Made by a program: the position numbers and the translations under genes. Source: Halobacteriales archaeon QH_7_66_36 (GTDB lineage Archaea > Halobacteriota > Halobacteria > Halobacteriales > Haloarculaceae). From it: a stretch of 64,000 bases of DNA. Location: contig PXQV01000010.1 in NCBI GenBank assembly GCA_003021175.1, positions 124,001 to 188,000 on the forward strand, in the 5' to 3' direction. The notes beneath the pieces were generated by a model. The model had not been told where the DNA came from. It searched no databases and saw only the letters and a program-made list of their open reading frames with translations. Shown in pieces: positions 54,749 through 62,799 of the stretch (the stretch's first letter is position 1; every line of letters starts with the position of its first letter).

Positions 54749-55771
54749 TCAGCCCATCTCTTCGATGGCCGCGTTCAGCTCATCGAGTTCCTTCTGGGCC
54801 TGCTCGTCGCTCCGCGGCACGTAGCCGACCTGCTCGGCGACGACCTCCTCACTCGTCGACTGCTCGATGAAGTATCGCATGAACTCCGCGATGTGGTCCT
54901 CCGAGAGCCGATTCTCGTTGGGGTAGGTGAACAGCGGCCGCGACAGCGGCGTGTACTCGCCCGAAGCGGCCGTCTCCAGCGACGGCTTGACCGGGCCGTC
55001 GCCGTCGTCGATGGCGACCGCAGTCACCTGGTCGGGGTTCTGGAAGAAGTACGCGAAGCCGAAGTAACCGATGGCGTACGGGCTCCCCTGGACACCTTGG
55101 ACGATGGTGCGGTCGGTCTCCGTCGGCTCGTAGTCCTGCGTGTGGGCACCCTCCTCGCCCATGATGGTCTCGGTGAAGTAGTCGAACGTCCCGGAGGTCT
55201 CCGCGGCACCGAACCGCTCGATCTCCTCGTCGGGCCACTGGTCGTTCACGTCCGCCCACGTCTGGTCGGCCGACGCGTCGGGGCCCCAGATCTGTTCGAG
55301 TTCCTCGACGGTCATCTCCGTCGCCCAGTCGTTCTCGTTGTTGATGACCACCGTCAGCGCGTCCGTCGCCACCACGACCTCGTGGGAGACGACGTCGTTG
55401 CTCATGCAGTTCTCCTTCTCGCTGTCCTTGATCGGCCGCGAGGCGTTGTTGATGTCCGACTCGCCCGGACAGAAGAAGTTCTCGAAGCCACCGCCGGAGC
55501 CGGTCGACTGGATACTGATATCGACCTCGGAGTTGTCCTTCCGGAACTGCTCCGCGACCGCCGTGGCGAGCGGGAACACCGTCGAGGAGCCGGTGATGTC
55601 GATCTCTCCCGAGAGTTCCGTCGAGGTGCCCGTGTCCTCGCTGCCGCCGCTCTCGCCGTTACCATTCCCAGATTCCTCGGTGCAGCCGGCCAGCCCGACG
55701 GCACCGACGGCGCCGGCAGTCGTGAGGAAACTCCGCCGCGAAGCCGTTCTCGCCCTGTCGTCTGTCATCAC
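54749..55771 (-). CDS. pstS: Phosphate-binding lipoprotein PstS
   Basis: 340 residues (ATG 55771; ATG 55768 equally possible). Signal with SRRSFLTTAGAVGAVGLAGC (twin Arg, lipobox LAGC, Cys about 30), a Gly/Asn/Ser linker, then the PBP domain: ITGSSTVFPLATAVAEQF, SIQSTGSGGGFENFFCPGESDINNASRPI (phosphate-binding Ser/Gly, quoted in part), GAAETSGTFDYFTET. First gene of pstSCAB, separated from pstC by 84 bases. A TTTAGTTCGG region about 27 bases upstream may be the promoter. Confidence 0.95.
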   Translation of the reverse strand: MMTDDRARTASRRSFLTTAGAVGAVGLAGCTEESGNGNGESGGSEDTGTSTELSGEIDITGSSTVFPLATAVAEQFRKDNSEVDISIQSTGSGGGFENFFCPGESDINNASRPIKDSEKENCMSNDVVSHEVVVATDALTVVINNENDWATEMTVEELEQIWGPDASADQTWADVNDQWPDEEIERFGAAETSGTFDYFTETIMGEEGAHTQDYEPTETDRTIVQGVQGSPYAIGYFGFAYFFQNPDQVTAVAIDDGDGPVKPSLETAASGEYTPLSRPLFTYPNENRLSEDHIAEFMRYFIEQSTSEEVVAEQVGYVPRSDEQAQKELDELNAAIEEMG

Positions 55772-55784
55772 CTACGGATTCTCC

Positions 55785-55805
55785 GACCGAACTAAAGGGG
55801 TTGCT
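55785..55805 (-). promoter_or_regulatory. Putative pstS core promoter
   Basis: On the minus strand CCCCTTTAGTTCGG lies about 20-30 bases before the pstS ATG, in TATA position. GGTATTAGC just upstream of it might be part of a phosphate-response element; this is a guess from position. Confidence 0.3.
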
Positions 55806-55921
55806 AATACCGTTTCCCTCCGCTCCGGACCCCCGCCGACCGAACTGTTCTCATGTGCATGTCTATATAGCACACGCACTGGGTCCGCAATCCCTTTCGG
55901 GGTGGCACGCGCACGCCGGGT

Positions 55922-56371
55922 ATGCTCGAAGCCGGCGATACTGCCCCCGAGTTCAGCACACCGAATCAACACGGCGAGACGGTCGCGCCCGACTTCGACG
56001 GCGCGACAGTCGTCTACTTCTACCCGAAAGATTTCACCGGCGGCTGTACCATCGAGGCCAACGAGTTTCAGGACGCGCTCCCCGAGTACCGTGACGCCGA
56101 CGTCACGGTGTACGGCGTCTCGAAGGACGACCGCGAGACGCACGCCGACTTCGCCGGCGAGGAAGGCATCGACTTCGAACTGCTCGCTGACCCCGACGGC
56201 GAGATAGCCGACGCGTTCGGCGTCTCCCTGCTCGACAGCGGCGTGACCGACCGCGTGACCTTCCTCGTCGTCGACGGAGAGGTCGTCGCCACCTACGATC
56301 CCGAACTCGCCGAGCCCGTCGGTCACGCCCGCGAGGTCCTCGACGACGCGAAGGAGCACACCGCAGCCTGA
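55922..56371 (+). CDS. Peroxiredoxin, Bcp/AhpC-TSA type
   Basis: 149 residues. Thioredoxin fold with peroxidatic Cys in FYPKDFTGGCTIEANEF (about 45, with Thr two before as expected). VYGVSKDDRETHADFA and ELLADPDGEIADAFGV follow. Only one Cys is present, so a 1-Cys mechanism with an external thiol is expected. Reduces hydroperoxides in the cytoplasm. The promoter may be TCTATATAGC at 55863-55872. Confidence 0.9.
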   Translation: MLEAGDTAPEFSTPNQHGETVAPDFDGATVVYFYPKDFTGGCTIEANEFQDALPEYRDADVTVYGVSKDDRETHADFAGEEGIDFELLADPDGEIADAFGVSLLDSGVTDRVTFLVVDGEVVATYDPELAEPVGHAREVLDDAKEHTAA

Positions 56372-56416
56372 CGCGGGAGCCGAGACGCATTTATCACCGC
56401 GGCGACAAGGCCGCTC

Positions 56417-56509
56417 ATGAGCGGTGCCGACCGGTTCATGTTCTACGGGTTGCTGCTCGTGTTCGCGCTCGTGCTGGTGGGGCTGGTCGTCGCATTCGTC
56501 GTCGGGTGA
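56417..56509 (+). CDS. Tiny single-helix membrane protein (30 aa)
   Basis: 30 residues: MSGADRFMFYGLLLVFALVL then VGLVVAFVVG. A single hydrophobic helix with a short polar N-terminus. ATTTATCACCG about 25 bases before the ATG gives a good leaderless promoter. Haloarchaea have many such tiny membrane proteins. Too short for ordinary gene finders. Confidence 0.55.
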   Translation: MSGADRFMFYGLLLVFALVLVGLVVAFVVG

Positions 56510-56535
56510 CGCTCGGAGGCAGCGGTGTCGCCGCC

Positions 56536-56928
56536 TCAGAGGTCGGGAAACTCCTCTTGATACGCCGTTCCGTGGAGTCGGTCCTCGCGGAGCGGCCAGA
56601 ACGCCAACAGCGTCGCGGTCTCGCCCTCGACCGTGCGTGAGGTGTGTGGCACCTCCGGCGGGATCGTCACCGCGTCGTACGGCGTGAGTTCGAGTCGCTC
56701 GCCGTCGACCAGAAAGTCGAGTCGCCCCTCGACGAGCATGTTCATCTGCTCGTAGGGGTGGGTGTGCGGTTCGCCGTCTTCCTTCTCGGGGGTGATCTGC
56801 GAGAACCCGAGCAGCTGGTCGACGCCGCGGAAGACGACCTGTCTGAAGCCGGGTTCGTCGCGAACCGCCGGGGCGTCCGCTAAGTCGTACACCGACGGCA
56901 CCTCGCTCTCGTCGTACGCGCGCACCAT
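56536..56928 (-). CDS. Cupin-domain protein
   Basis: 130 residues. Conserved cupin motif 1 PHTHPYEQMNMLVEGRLDFLVDGE (metal His/His/Glu, quoted in part) and motif 2 IPPEVPHTSRTVEGE with the second His. N-terminal region FRQVVFRGVDQLLGFSQITPE. Single-domain cytoplasmic cupin; the substrate is unknown. Confidence 0.85.
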   Translation of the reverse strand: MVRAYDESEVPSVYDLADAPAVRDEPGFRQVVFRGVDQLLGFSQITPEKEDGEPHTHPYEQMNMLVEGRLDFLVDGERLELTPYDAVTIPPEVPHTSRTVEGETATLLAFWPLREDRLHGTAYQEEFPDL

Positions 56929-56931
56929 CGG

Positions 56932-57372
56932 TTACCTCTCTTGGCGACCGCGGGCATAAGTGTGCGCGTCGGGCCACCACGCGTTGCCGACGCCGAGCAC
57001 GAACCCGTCGGGGAGCGCGTACTGGTGGTCGACTTCGTCCGTGACGGGGTAGCCGATCGGATCGAGGTCGCCGTCGCCGGAGTTCCCGAGGACGACGCAC
57101 CCGTCGTTGAGGTTGTCGTACTCGTCGCCCTGCGCGTCAGCGTGGACCGCCTGCACGCCGATGGTGTCACGGTTGGAGGTGATGGTTCCGTCGTAGGCGT
57201 CGAACAGCGGGGAGGAGGTGTCGAACGCCGTCGTCGTGAGCACCGCCGGGTCGTCGTTCACGGTGTTCGTCGCGTCCGTGACCTGGTCGTCGTCGAGTCG
57301 CAGGCCGGCTCGACCCGAAGCGGTGGCATTCAACTGTGGAGCGAGGTGTCTGTGCTCCGACGGGAAAACATA
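56932..57372 (-). CDS. Unrecognised protein or gene remnant
   Basis: A long frame ends at 56932 with IGYPVTDEVDHQYALPDGF and LGVGNAWWPDAHTYARGRQ. It contains DTSSPLFDAYDGTITSNRD, then IGVQAVHADAQGDEYDN. The only in-frame ATG (57408) shares its CATG palindrome with the ATG of the plus-strand gene, so that start is unlikely. A later GTG around 57378 or 57258 is possible. The sequence is protein-like (acidic, structured), but the N-terminus may be lost. I do not recognise the family. Confidence 0.45.
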   Translation of the reverse strand, partial: YVFPSEHRHLAPQLNATASGRAGLRLDDDQVTDATNTVNDDPAVLTTTAFDTSSPLFDAYDGTITSNRDTIGVQAVHADAQGDEYDNLNDGCVVLGNSGDGDLDPIGYPVTDEVDHQYALPDGFVLGVGNAWWPDAHTYARGRQER

Positions 57373-57378
57373 TATCAC
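57364..57378 (+). promoter_or_regulatory. TATA box of the 106-residue gene
   Basis: AAACATATATCACTT lies about 29-40 bases before ATG 57407, AT-rich in a GC-rich background. Confidence 0.5.
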
Positions 57379-57406
57379 TTGAGGCGTTTTCCTGTGTCGA
57401 GATACC

Positions 57407-57727
57407 ATGACACAGCCTACCGAAACGGCGAGTCGTTCGCTGGTCCGGTCGCTCTACGCCGTCGGCGCTGCGGGTCCAGTCGCAGTCAGCGTCGCCGACG
57501 GTCCGACCGTCGTCGGCCACTCCTCGCGCATCGACCGCGACGAGGCGGGCATTCGGGTTGAGGTGTGTCCCTACGAGGGCGACGCGCCGCAGTACCGCGT
57601 GCGAGCACACCGGACGCCCGCAGGCTGGCAGCCACCGCACGTCGAGCGACGGTCGCTGACGGAGTCGTGGACCCGGTGTGGCCGTCTCGCCGACGTGACT
57701 CCCGCTCCCCGCACGCCCGAGGAGTGA
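57407..57727 (+). CDS. Small haloarchaeal protein of unknown function (106 aa)
   Basis: 106 residues: SRSLVRSLYAVGAAGPVAVSVADG, then GIRVEVCPYEGDAPQYRVRAHR and a C-terminal RSLTESWTRCGRLADV. Two Cys, no signal peptide or metal cluster. CATATATCAC at about 57367-57376 is a clear TATA box 30 bases before the ATG, which supports this gene over the overlapping reverse frame. Confidence 0.65.
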   Translation: MTQPTETASRSLVRSLYAVGAAGPVAVSVADGPTVVGHSSRIDRDEAGIRVEVCPYEGDAPQYRVRAHRTPAGWQPPHVERRSLTESWTRCGRLADVTPAPRTPEE

Positions 57728-57861
57728 GCGCCGGCCGCACGTTCCGAGCGTGCGTTCGTTCCCCCACGACACCCCCTGTCTTGGGGCGGTGACGCAGGGG
57801 ACATCACCGGACGCATATGTTAGCGAACAGCTATACGGCGGTGGCCCGGAGAGCTGCGTAC

Positions 57862-58518
57862 ATGTCTTCTGAACCCGACGTGGAAGTCGTAACCGACGTC
57901 GTGTATCCGACCGCACTCGAAGCGCTTCGAACCCGGCGCTCGGGCCACAACTTCGACCCGACGACAGACATCGACGACAAGACGCTGCGCGGCCTCGTCG
58001 AGGACGCCACGCTCGCGCCCTCCTCGTACAATCTCCAGCCGTGGGAGTTCGTCGCCGTGCAGGACGACGACCGCCTCGACGAAATCGTCGAACTCGCCTA
58101 CGGCCAACAGCACGTCAAGGAGGCCGGCACGGCCATCCTCGTCGTCGGCCACACGGCCCCCGAAACTGCCGACCGCGTCTTCGAGGAGTGGGTCGAGGGT
58201 GATCGCATGGACGAGGAGACGGCCGCACAGACCAAAGAGCAGACGCTCGGCATGTACGCCGACGACCGCATGGGCCGCGACTACGGCATCCGCAACGCCA
58301 GTCTGGCCGCGCAGAATCTCCTGCTGTCCGCGCACGCTCGCGGGCTGACCGCCACCCCCATGATCGGCTTCGACGCCGAGGGCATCGCGGAGTTCCTCGG
58401 CCTGCCGGACGACAAGATTCCGGTCGTGCTCATCGCCGTCGGGCCGAGCGGCGGCGAGGAACCCGAACGACTTCCTCGCCGCGACGTGGACGAAGTCCTC
58501 CACCGCGAGGAGTACTGA
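57862..58518 (+). CDS. Nitroreductase-family flavoprotein
   Basis: 218 residues from ATG 57862 (an in-frame ATG at 57817 is less likely). FMN-dependent fold: EALRTRRSGHNFDPT (FMN-binding Arg/Ser), EDATLAPSSYNLQPWEFVAV, ASLAAQNLLLSAHARGLTATPMIGFD and the C-terminal RLPRRDVDEVLH. Reduces nitro or quinone compounds with NAD(P)H; substrate unknown. Neighbours include an AhpD-like gene, so a redox role fits. Confidence 0.88.
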   Translation: MSSEPDVEVVTDVVYPTALEALRTRRSGHNFDPTTDIDDKTLRGLVEDATLAPSSYNLQPWEFVAVQDDDRLDEIVELAYGQQHVKEAGTAILVVGHTAPETADRVFEEWVEGDRMDEETAAQTKEQTLGMYADDRMGRDYGIRNASLAAQNLLLSAHARGLTATPMIGFDAEGIAEFLGLPDDKIPVVLIAVGPSGGEEPERLPRRDVDEVLHREEY

Positions 58519-58637
58519 TACGCGTTTCACGCACACCTCGTCTCTATTTTCACGAAACGGTTATCGCGAGTCGCCAGCGGCGGCGCTCTGACCGGCAGGG
58601 CGGCGGGATTTTTGTGCGCCTCGGGCGATATGCGGCC

Positions 58638-59183
58638 ATGGAATCAGCGGCGCGCGTCCCGTTGCTCGACCGCGAGGACCTTCCCGAGGAGTACCGGTAT
58701 CTCTTCGACGAGGACGTGCTCGGCGAACTGAACCTGTTTCGGGCGATGGGCCACGTCCCGCGGACGATGCAGGCGTACATGCGGTTCGGCACGGCACAGT
58801 GGAACGCCGGCGATCTGTCCACCCACGAACGCGAACTCGCCATCCTCGCGGTCGCCCGGTCGGTCCGCTCGCGGTACGAGTGGCACCAACACGTCGACAT
58901 CGGCCGGGACGCCGGCATCTCGGCCGAGGAACTCCGACACGTCGCCCGGAGCGACTACACACCGTTTCCGGAGCGAGAGCAGGCGATCATGCGATACGCC
59001 GAGGCCGTCGCCGGCGGCGCGGTCACCGGACCGCTGTTCGAGGCCGCCGCGACCGTCACCGACACCGAGACGGTCGTCGGGCTGACGCTGCTCGCCGGCC
59101 ACTATCTGCTGACGGCACGGTTCCTCGACGCGCTCGCGGTGCCTATCGAGGGCTCCTTCGCCGGCTGGCACCCCGACGCCTGA
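58638..59183 (+). CDS. Carboxymuconolactone decarboxylase (AhpD-like) family protein
   Basis: 181 residues from ATG 58638. CMD helical fold: HVPRTMQAYMRFGTAQWNAG, LSTHERELAILAVARSVRSRYEWHQHVDIGRDAGIS (family core with Glu/His, quoted in part) and TVVGLTLLAGHYLLTARFLDALAV. No CxxC pair, so it is not a canonical AhpD peroxidase partner. Same strand as the nitroreductase gene. Possibly a decarboxylase-like or redox protein. Confidence 0.85.
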   Translation: MESAARVPLLDREDLPEEYRYLFDEDVLGELNLFRAMGHVPRTMQAYMRFGTAQWNAGDLSTHERELAILAVARSVRSRYEWHQHVDIGRDAGISAEELRHVARSDYTPFPEREQAIMRYAEAVAGGAVTGPLFEAAATVTDTETVVGLTLLAGHYLLTARFLDALAVPIEGSFAGWHPDA

Positions 59184-59238
59184 GTTCGCGAACGCGAGCA
59201 GGAAGGGCGTCGACGCGAACCGGGTGTCCGGGACCCAA

Positions 59239-59518
59239 GGCGATGTTCAGATGCGCGGGTCGTCGCTCGGCCGAGCAACCGTGCTGGGCGGGACTGAAAG
59301 GGGCCGTTATCGGCGGCTTCGCCGCCGATTGCTCGGGAGAGCGTCGCTCTCCCGGTGGGCGGTCGATCCGGCCCCCGCGTTCGGAAGACGCTCCGCGTCT
59401 TCCGCAGCCCAGCAGCAATCTGCGATTTCTGCGGGCTGGTCCACGCTGCGCGCGACCGTACCGACCGGGGGCTTTCTACACCCCTTGGCTGGCTAGTCGC
59501 CGAATTCACCCTTATCTG
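59239..59518 (+). repeat. Structured intergenic element (type B), plus orientation, most complete ends
   Basis: Begins GATGTTCAGATGCGCGGGTC and ends CACCCTTATCTGAACACT, an imperfect inverted terminal repeat. Between them are GGCGGGACTGAAAGGGGCC (about 59288), the hairpins CGGCGGCTTCGCCGCCG and GGGAGAGCGTCGCTCTCCC, then CGGAAGACGCTCCGCGTCTTCCG, and the 3' box GGGGGCTTTCTACACC (about 59466-59481). It fills the gap between the AhpD-like gene and the Cys-rich gene. Confidence 0.75.
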
Positions 59519-59552
59519 AACACTATCGATTCCGACGCCCCACGACTTACCT

Positions 59553-59993
59553 GTGTCCCGCTCCGACAAGTGCACACACGGAATGGTTCCGAGAGACGTT
59601 CGACAACGGCCGGACGCCGAGCAGCCGCCGGTCCCGTGTGCTGCGTGTCGGGCCGTCTTCGAGTCGCCCGACCGAGATGCTGCCGCGTTCCTGCTCGTCG
59701 ACCAGCTGACGATCCCCGTCGTCGGCTGTGCCGACCACCTCGACGAGTTCCGCGCCGTCTGCGGCCACACGACCGACGGGACGGCCGACCTCCTCGACCA
59801 TCGGCCGGCCGGCGGCATCGCGTGTCCGGGCTGTCGGCTCGCTCCCCGTAGCCACGAGCATCCGCTGATTCCAGTCGAGCGGGGTGGCGTCGTCGTGCTC
59901 GCGTGTCCGACTCACCGGTCGCAGATCGTCGGCCGCTTCCAAACGGGACTGGAGACGCGTCGGCAGATCACCTCGCCGCTCGACACGTCGTAG
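59553..59993 (+). CDS. Cys-rich zinc-binding-like protein of unknown function
   Basis: 146 residues from GTG 59553 (ATG 59583 also possible). Three Cys/His clusters: PCAACRAVF (about 28-36), VVGCADHLDEF with AVCGH (about 57-72), and IACPGCRLAPRSHEH plus LACPTHRSQ later. Spacing suggests two or three zinc sites. It follows the type B repeat. Not recognised as a named family. Confidence 0.6.
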   Translation: MSRSDKCTHGMVPRDVRQRPDAEQPPVPCAACRAVFESPDRDAAAFLLVDQLTIPVVGCADHLDEFRAVCGHTTDGTADLLDHRPAGGIACPGCRLAPRSHEHPLIPVERGGVVVLACPTHRSQIVGRFQTGLETRRQITSPLDTS

Positions 59994-60006
59994 CGGCGCG
60001 TCGGCG

Positions 60007-60456
60007 TCAGTCGTAGTAGCTCAGTCGCTCCACCACGTCGGCGAAGGCGACGTTCTCCTGCACGTCGGCGATCTCGATGCGCACGCGCTCACCCTCCTCG
60101 GCGTCCGGCACGATGACGACGAAACCCCGCTCGACGCGGGTCAGGCCGTCGCCCTGATCGCCCGTGTCCTCGATCTCGACGGTGCGCTGTTCTCCCTCAT
60201 CGACCGGCGGACTGGGCGGACTGGAGGGGTCGCGGTCACGCGTCGGCTGCGGGGTCGTCGCCTCGCGCTCGTCGCCGGACGCGTCGGCCGTCTCGCCGTC
60301 GGTCGACGGCGACCGGAAGATCGCCACGCGGTACGTCTCGTCTTCCCGTAGCTCGCCGAGTTCGAGCTCCCGAGCCGGCACGTCGATAACGTACGAATCG
60401 TCTCGGGTTTCTACCTCCGCGGAGAACAGACAACGTAACTGGTCAGAAATATCCAT
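60007..60456 (-). CDS. TRAM-domain protein
   Basis: 149 residues. N-terminal strand MDISDQLRCLFSAEVETRDD, then an acidic, Ser/Pro-rich linker (about 55-90), and a C-terminal TRAM domain (GDQGDGLTRVERGFVVIVPDAEEGERVRIEI, quoted in part, plus ENVAFADVVERL). TRAM is an RNA-binding OB-type fold; stand-alone haloarchaeal TRAM proteins are thought to act as RNA chaperones. The linker makes this one longer than the single-domain type. Confidence 0.88.
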   Translation of the reverse strand: MDISDQLRCLFSAEVETRDDSYVIDVPARELELGELREDETYRVAIFRSPSTDGETADASGDEREATTPQPTRDRDPSSPPSPPVDEGEQRTVEIEDTGDQGDGLTRVERGFVVIVPDAEEGERVRIEIADVQENVAFADVVERLSYYD

Positions 60457-60569
60457 CAGTTGGGCCTCTACGGCATGATACGCGAGGGGAGGTACTTTAC
60501 TTTATCTGTAGACAGCCGAGAGCCGCGTCAGCGCGGGCAACACGCCGGTCGCGCGTCGACGCCGCTCCC

Positions 60570-60857
60570 TCACCGGCGTGACCGCCGTGCCGCACAGCGA
60601 CGGCTCGGTCCCACGCCCTCACACTTGACGAGCTCGTACTGCTCCAGCTTCCGGAGATACGTCCGGACGGTCCGCTTCGTCTTCGGCTCGTCAGCCCGCC
60701 GCGCGTAGCGGTCGTAGAGGTCCTTCGGCATCGACGGTCCCGACTCCAAGAGCACGTCGTACACCAGCCGCTGGTCGTCGGTGAGCTTGCCGAGGCTTCG
60801 CTGTCGGAGTTCGAGATCCGGCGGACGCGTGGGCCCGTCTCTGTGGTCGTAACTGCT
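60570..60857 (-). pseudogene. Winged-helix fragment, probable C-terminal remnant of a larger gene
   Basis: About 90 codons without a convincing start: LRQRSLGKLTDDQRLVYDVL, then SGPSMPKDLYDRYARRADEP and KTKRTVRTYLRKLEQYELVK, ending in a basic tail. This is a complete winged helix and resembles C-terminal domains of Orc1/Cdc6-type or related AAA ATPases in haloarchaea. The sequence before it is antisense to the start of the RNase HI gene and has no ATPase motif. Either a remnant or a gene with an unusual start. Confidence 0.45.
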
Positions 60858-60947
60858 CCCCGGCCACCGATACAGATACGCCGCGCCGGCACGTAACGCC
60901 GATATGTCGCCGAGAGGGCTACGGCAACTCGCCGGCCGGTGGGTCCC

Positions 60948-61622
60948 GTGAGCGACCGCCCCGGATCCGCGCTGGTGTGTGCGGAGTCGCTGTCGCCGCT
61001 CGCGACGGCGACCGAGCGCGTCCTCGCCAGATACGACTACGAGATCGCGGCGGCGACCGACGCGATCGACGCGGCCGTCCCCGGCTTCGGTGGGCTGTTC
61101 GACCCGGAAACATCGGCGGACGAACTCGCCGACGCACTCGAACGCGTGCTCGACGCGACCGACGAGACGCCGGTCCGCGATCAGCCACCGAGTGCCGGAA
61201 GCTCGGTGTGTCTCTACGTCGACGGCAGTTCGCGCGGCAACCCCGGTCCGGCGGGAGCGGGGGCCGTGCTCGTGGCCGACGACGGGGAGACGCTGGCCCG
61301 CCTCGGCCGGCCGGTCGGGTCGCGGGCGGGCAACAACACGGCCGAACACGCCGCGCTCCACCTCGGAATCTCGCAGCTTCTCGCCCGCTGTGACCCGGAG
61401 CGTGTCGAGATACGCCTCGACTCGCGGACCGTCATCCGCGGCGTGTGGGGCGACCCGGACTCGCCAGCCGAGGAGTTCGGCGCGTATCGGCGCGCGATCG
61501 ACGACCTGCTGGCGCACGTGCCGGAGCACGACTGGCAACATCTCGTCGACAGCGACCCGAATCCGGCCGACGCGCTCGCGACCGTCAGCGCCGACATCGC
61601 GGCCCTCGGCCCGGGCGACTGA
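60948..61622 (+). CDS. rnhA: Ribonuclease HI family protein with N-terminal extension
   Basis: About 224 residues from GTG 60948 (GTG 60939 also in frame). The C-terminal RNase HI fold carries all acidic residues: LYVDGSSRGNPGPAGAGAVL (first Asp about 92), NNTAEHAALHLG (Glu), IRLDSRTVI (Asp) and a late acidic DSDPNPADALA. An N-terminal helical domain (1-85) is extra; haloarchaeal RNase HI proteins often have such extensions. It removes RNA from RNA/DNA hybrids. Confidence 0.88.
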   Translation: MSDRPGSALVCAESLSPLATATERVLARYDYEIAAATDAIDAAVPGFGGLFDPETSADELADALERVLDATDETPVRDQPPSAGSSVCLYVDGSSRGNPGPAGAGAVLVADDGETLARLGRPVGSRAGNNTAEHAALHLGISQLLARCDPERVEIRLDSRTVIRGVWGDPDSPAEEFGAYRRAIDDLLAHVPEHDWQHLVDSDPNPADALATVSADIAALGPGD

Positions 61623-61771
61623 ACGACGGCACGAGGGACACTCGTCCGGTCGGGTTCGGTGTGCCGTGGTGATCCGCCTCGTGAAACGCCGTCTCACGGG
61701 ACTCCGTCTCGCGCAGGGCTCTTAGGCCTGTAACCCCTCGATTGGGTAATGAGAAACACGTCGCTGAGCGG

Positions 61772-62788
61772 GTGGTGTCCCTGACCCGGACAGGCCTCGT
61801 TCCGTCGCTACCGACCCTGCCGACAGTTCCGACACGCTACCGTGACGCCGCGCTGTTCGTGCTGCTCGCCGTCCTCTTCGGCGGCGCGTTCGTCGCGATC
61901 AAGACCGGCCTCCGCGAACTGCCGCCGGTGCTGTTCGCCAGCCTCCGGTTCGACATCGCGGCGGTCGCGCTGTTGGCCTACGTCGCGGCCACGCGCCCTC
62001 GGTCGACGTGGCTCCCGAGCAGTCGCGGCGACCTGCTCGGTATCGGCGTGGCGGCGGTGTTCCTCGTCGCCATCAACAACGGGCTGTTGTTCCTCGGACA
62101 GGAGGCGACGACGCCCGCGACGGCCTCGGTCATGTACGGGCTGAATCCGGTGCTCGCACCGGTGTTCGCCCTGTGGCTGCTGAACGACCGGCTCTCTCGG
62201 GTCGGCGCGCTCGGCATCGGCGTCGCGCTGAGCGGCGTGGTGATCATCGTCCGGCCGTCGCCCTCCGCCTTCGCCGACGCGAGTTCGGTCGGACAACTGC
62301 TCGTGTTGGGCGCGGCGGCGGCCGTCGCGCTCGGGAGCGTCCTGCTCCGTCGCATCGGCCCGCGGGTGGACAGCGTCCCGCTGACGGCGTGGGCGATGGC
62401 CGGCGGCGCGCTCCTGCTCCACGGCGGGAGCCTCGCGGCCGGCGAGTCGTTAGCGAGCGTGGCGGCCATCGGCCCGGCGACCGTCGCGAGCCTGTTCGTC
62501 GTCGCCGTTCCGTCGACGGCCGTCGCGTACGCGATCCACTTCGGCCTCATCGAGCGGGCCGGCCCGGTTCGCGCCAACATGGTCGCGTACGCCGTCCCCG
62601 TGTTCGCGGCGCTGTTGGGGTGGCTCCTGCTCGGCGCGCCGGTGTCACGCTGGACGATGATCGGCTTCCCGGTCGTCGTCACTGGCTTCACCTTGGTCGA
62701 GCGTGAGACGCTCCGGCGCGAACTGTGTCGGCTCCGCCGGCGGACGACCGACCAGACGCCGTCGGCGGCACCGCCCTGCGACGACTGA
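61772..62788 (+). CDS. EamA/DMT-family transporter
   Basis: About 338 residues from GTG 61772 (GTG 61775 and TTG 61742 are alternatives). Ten predicted membrane helices in two EamA repeats: AALFVLLAVLFGGAFVAIKTGL through SGVVIIVRPSP, and LLVLGAAAAVALGSVLLRRIG through GFPVVVTGFTLVER. Basic C-terminal tail. Drug/metabolite transporter with unknown substrate, probably an exporter. Faces glpC with an 11-base gap. Confidence 0.85.
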   Translation: MVSLTRTGLVPSLPTLPTVPTRYRDAALFVLLAVLFGGAFVAIKTGLRELPPVLFASLRFDIAAVALLAYVAATRPRSTWLPSSRGDLLGIGVAAVFLVAINNGLLFLGQEATTPATASVMYGLNPVLAPVFALWLLNDRLSRVGALGIGVALSGVVIIVRPSPSAFADASSVGQLLVLGAAAAVALGSVLLRRIGPRVDSVPLTAWAMAGGALLLHGGSLAAGESLASVAAIGPATVASLFVVAVPSTAVAYAIHFGLIERAGPVRANMVAYAVPVFAALLGWLLLGAPVSRWTMIGFPVVVTGFTLVERETLRRELCRLRRRTTDQTPSAAPPCDD

Positions 62789-62799
62789 CCGTCAGAAGA

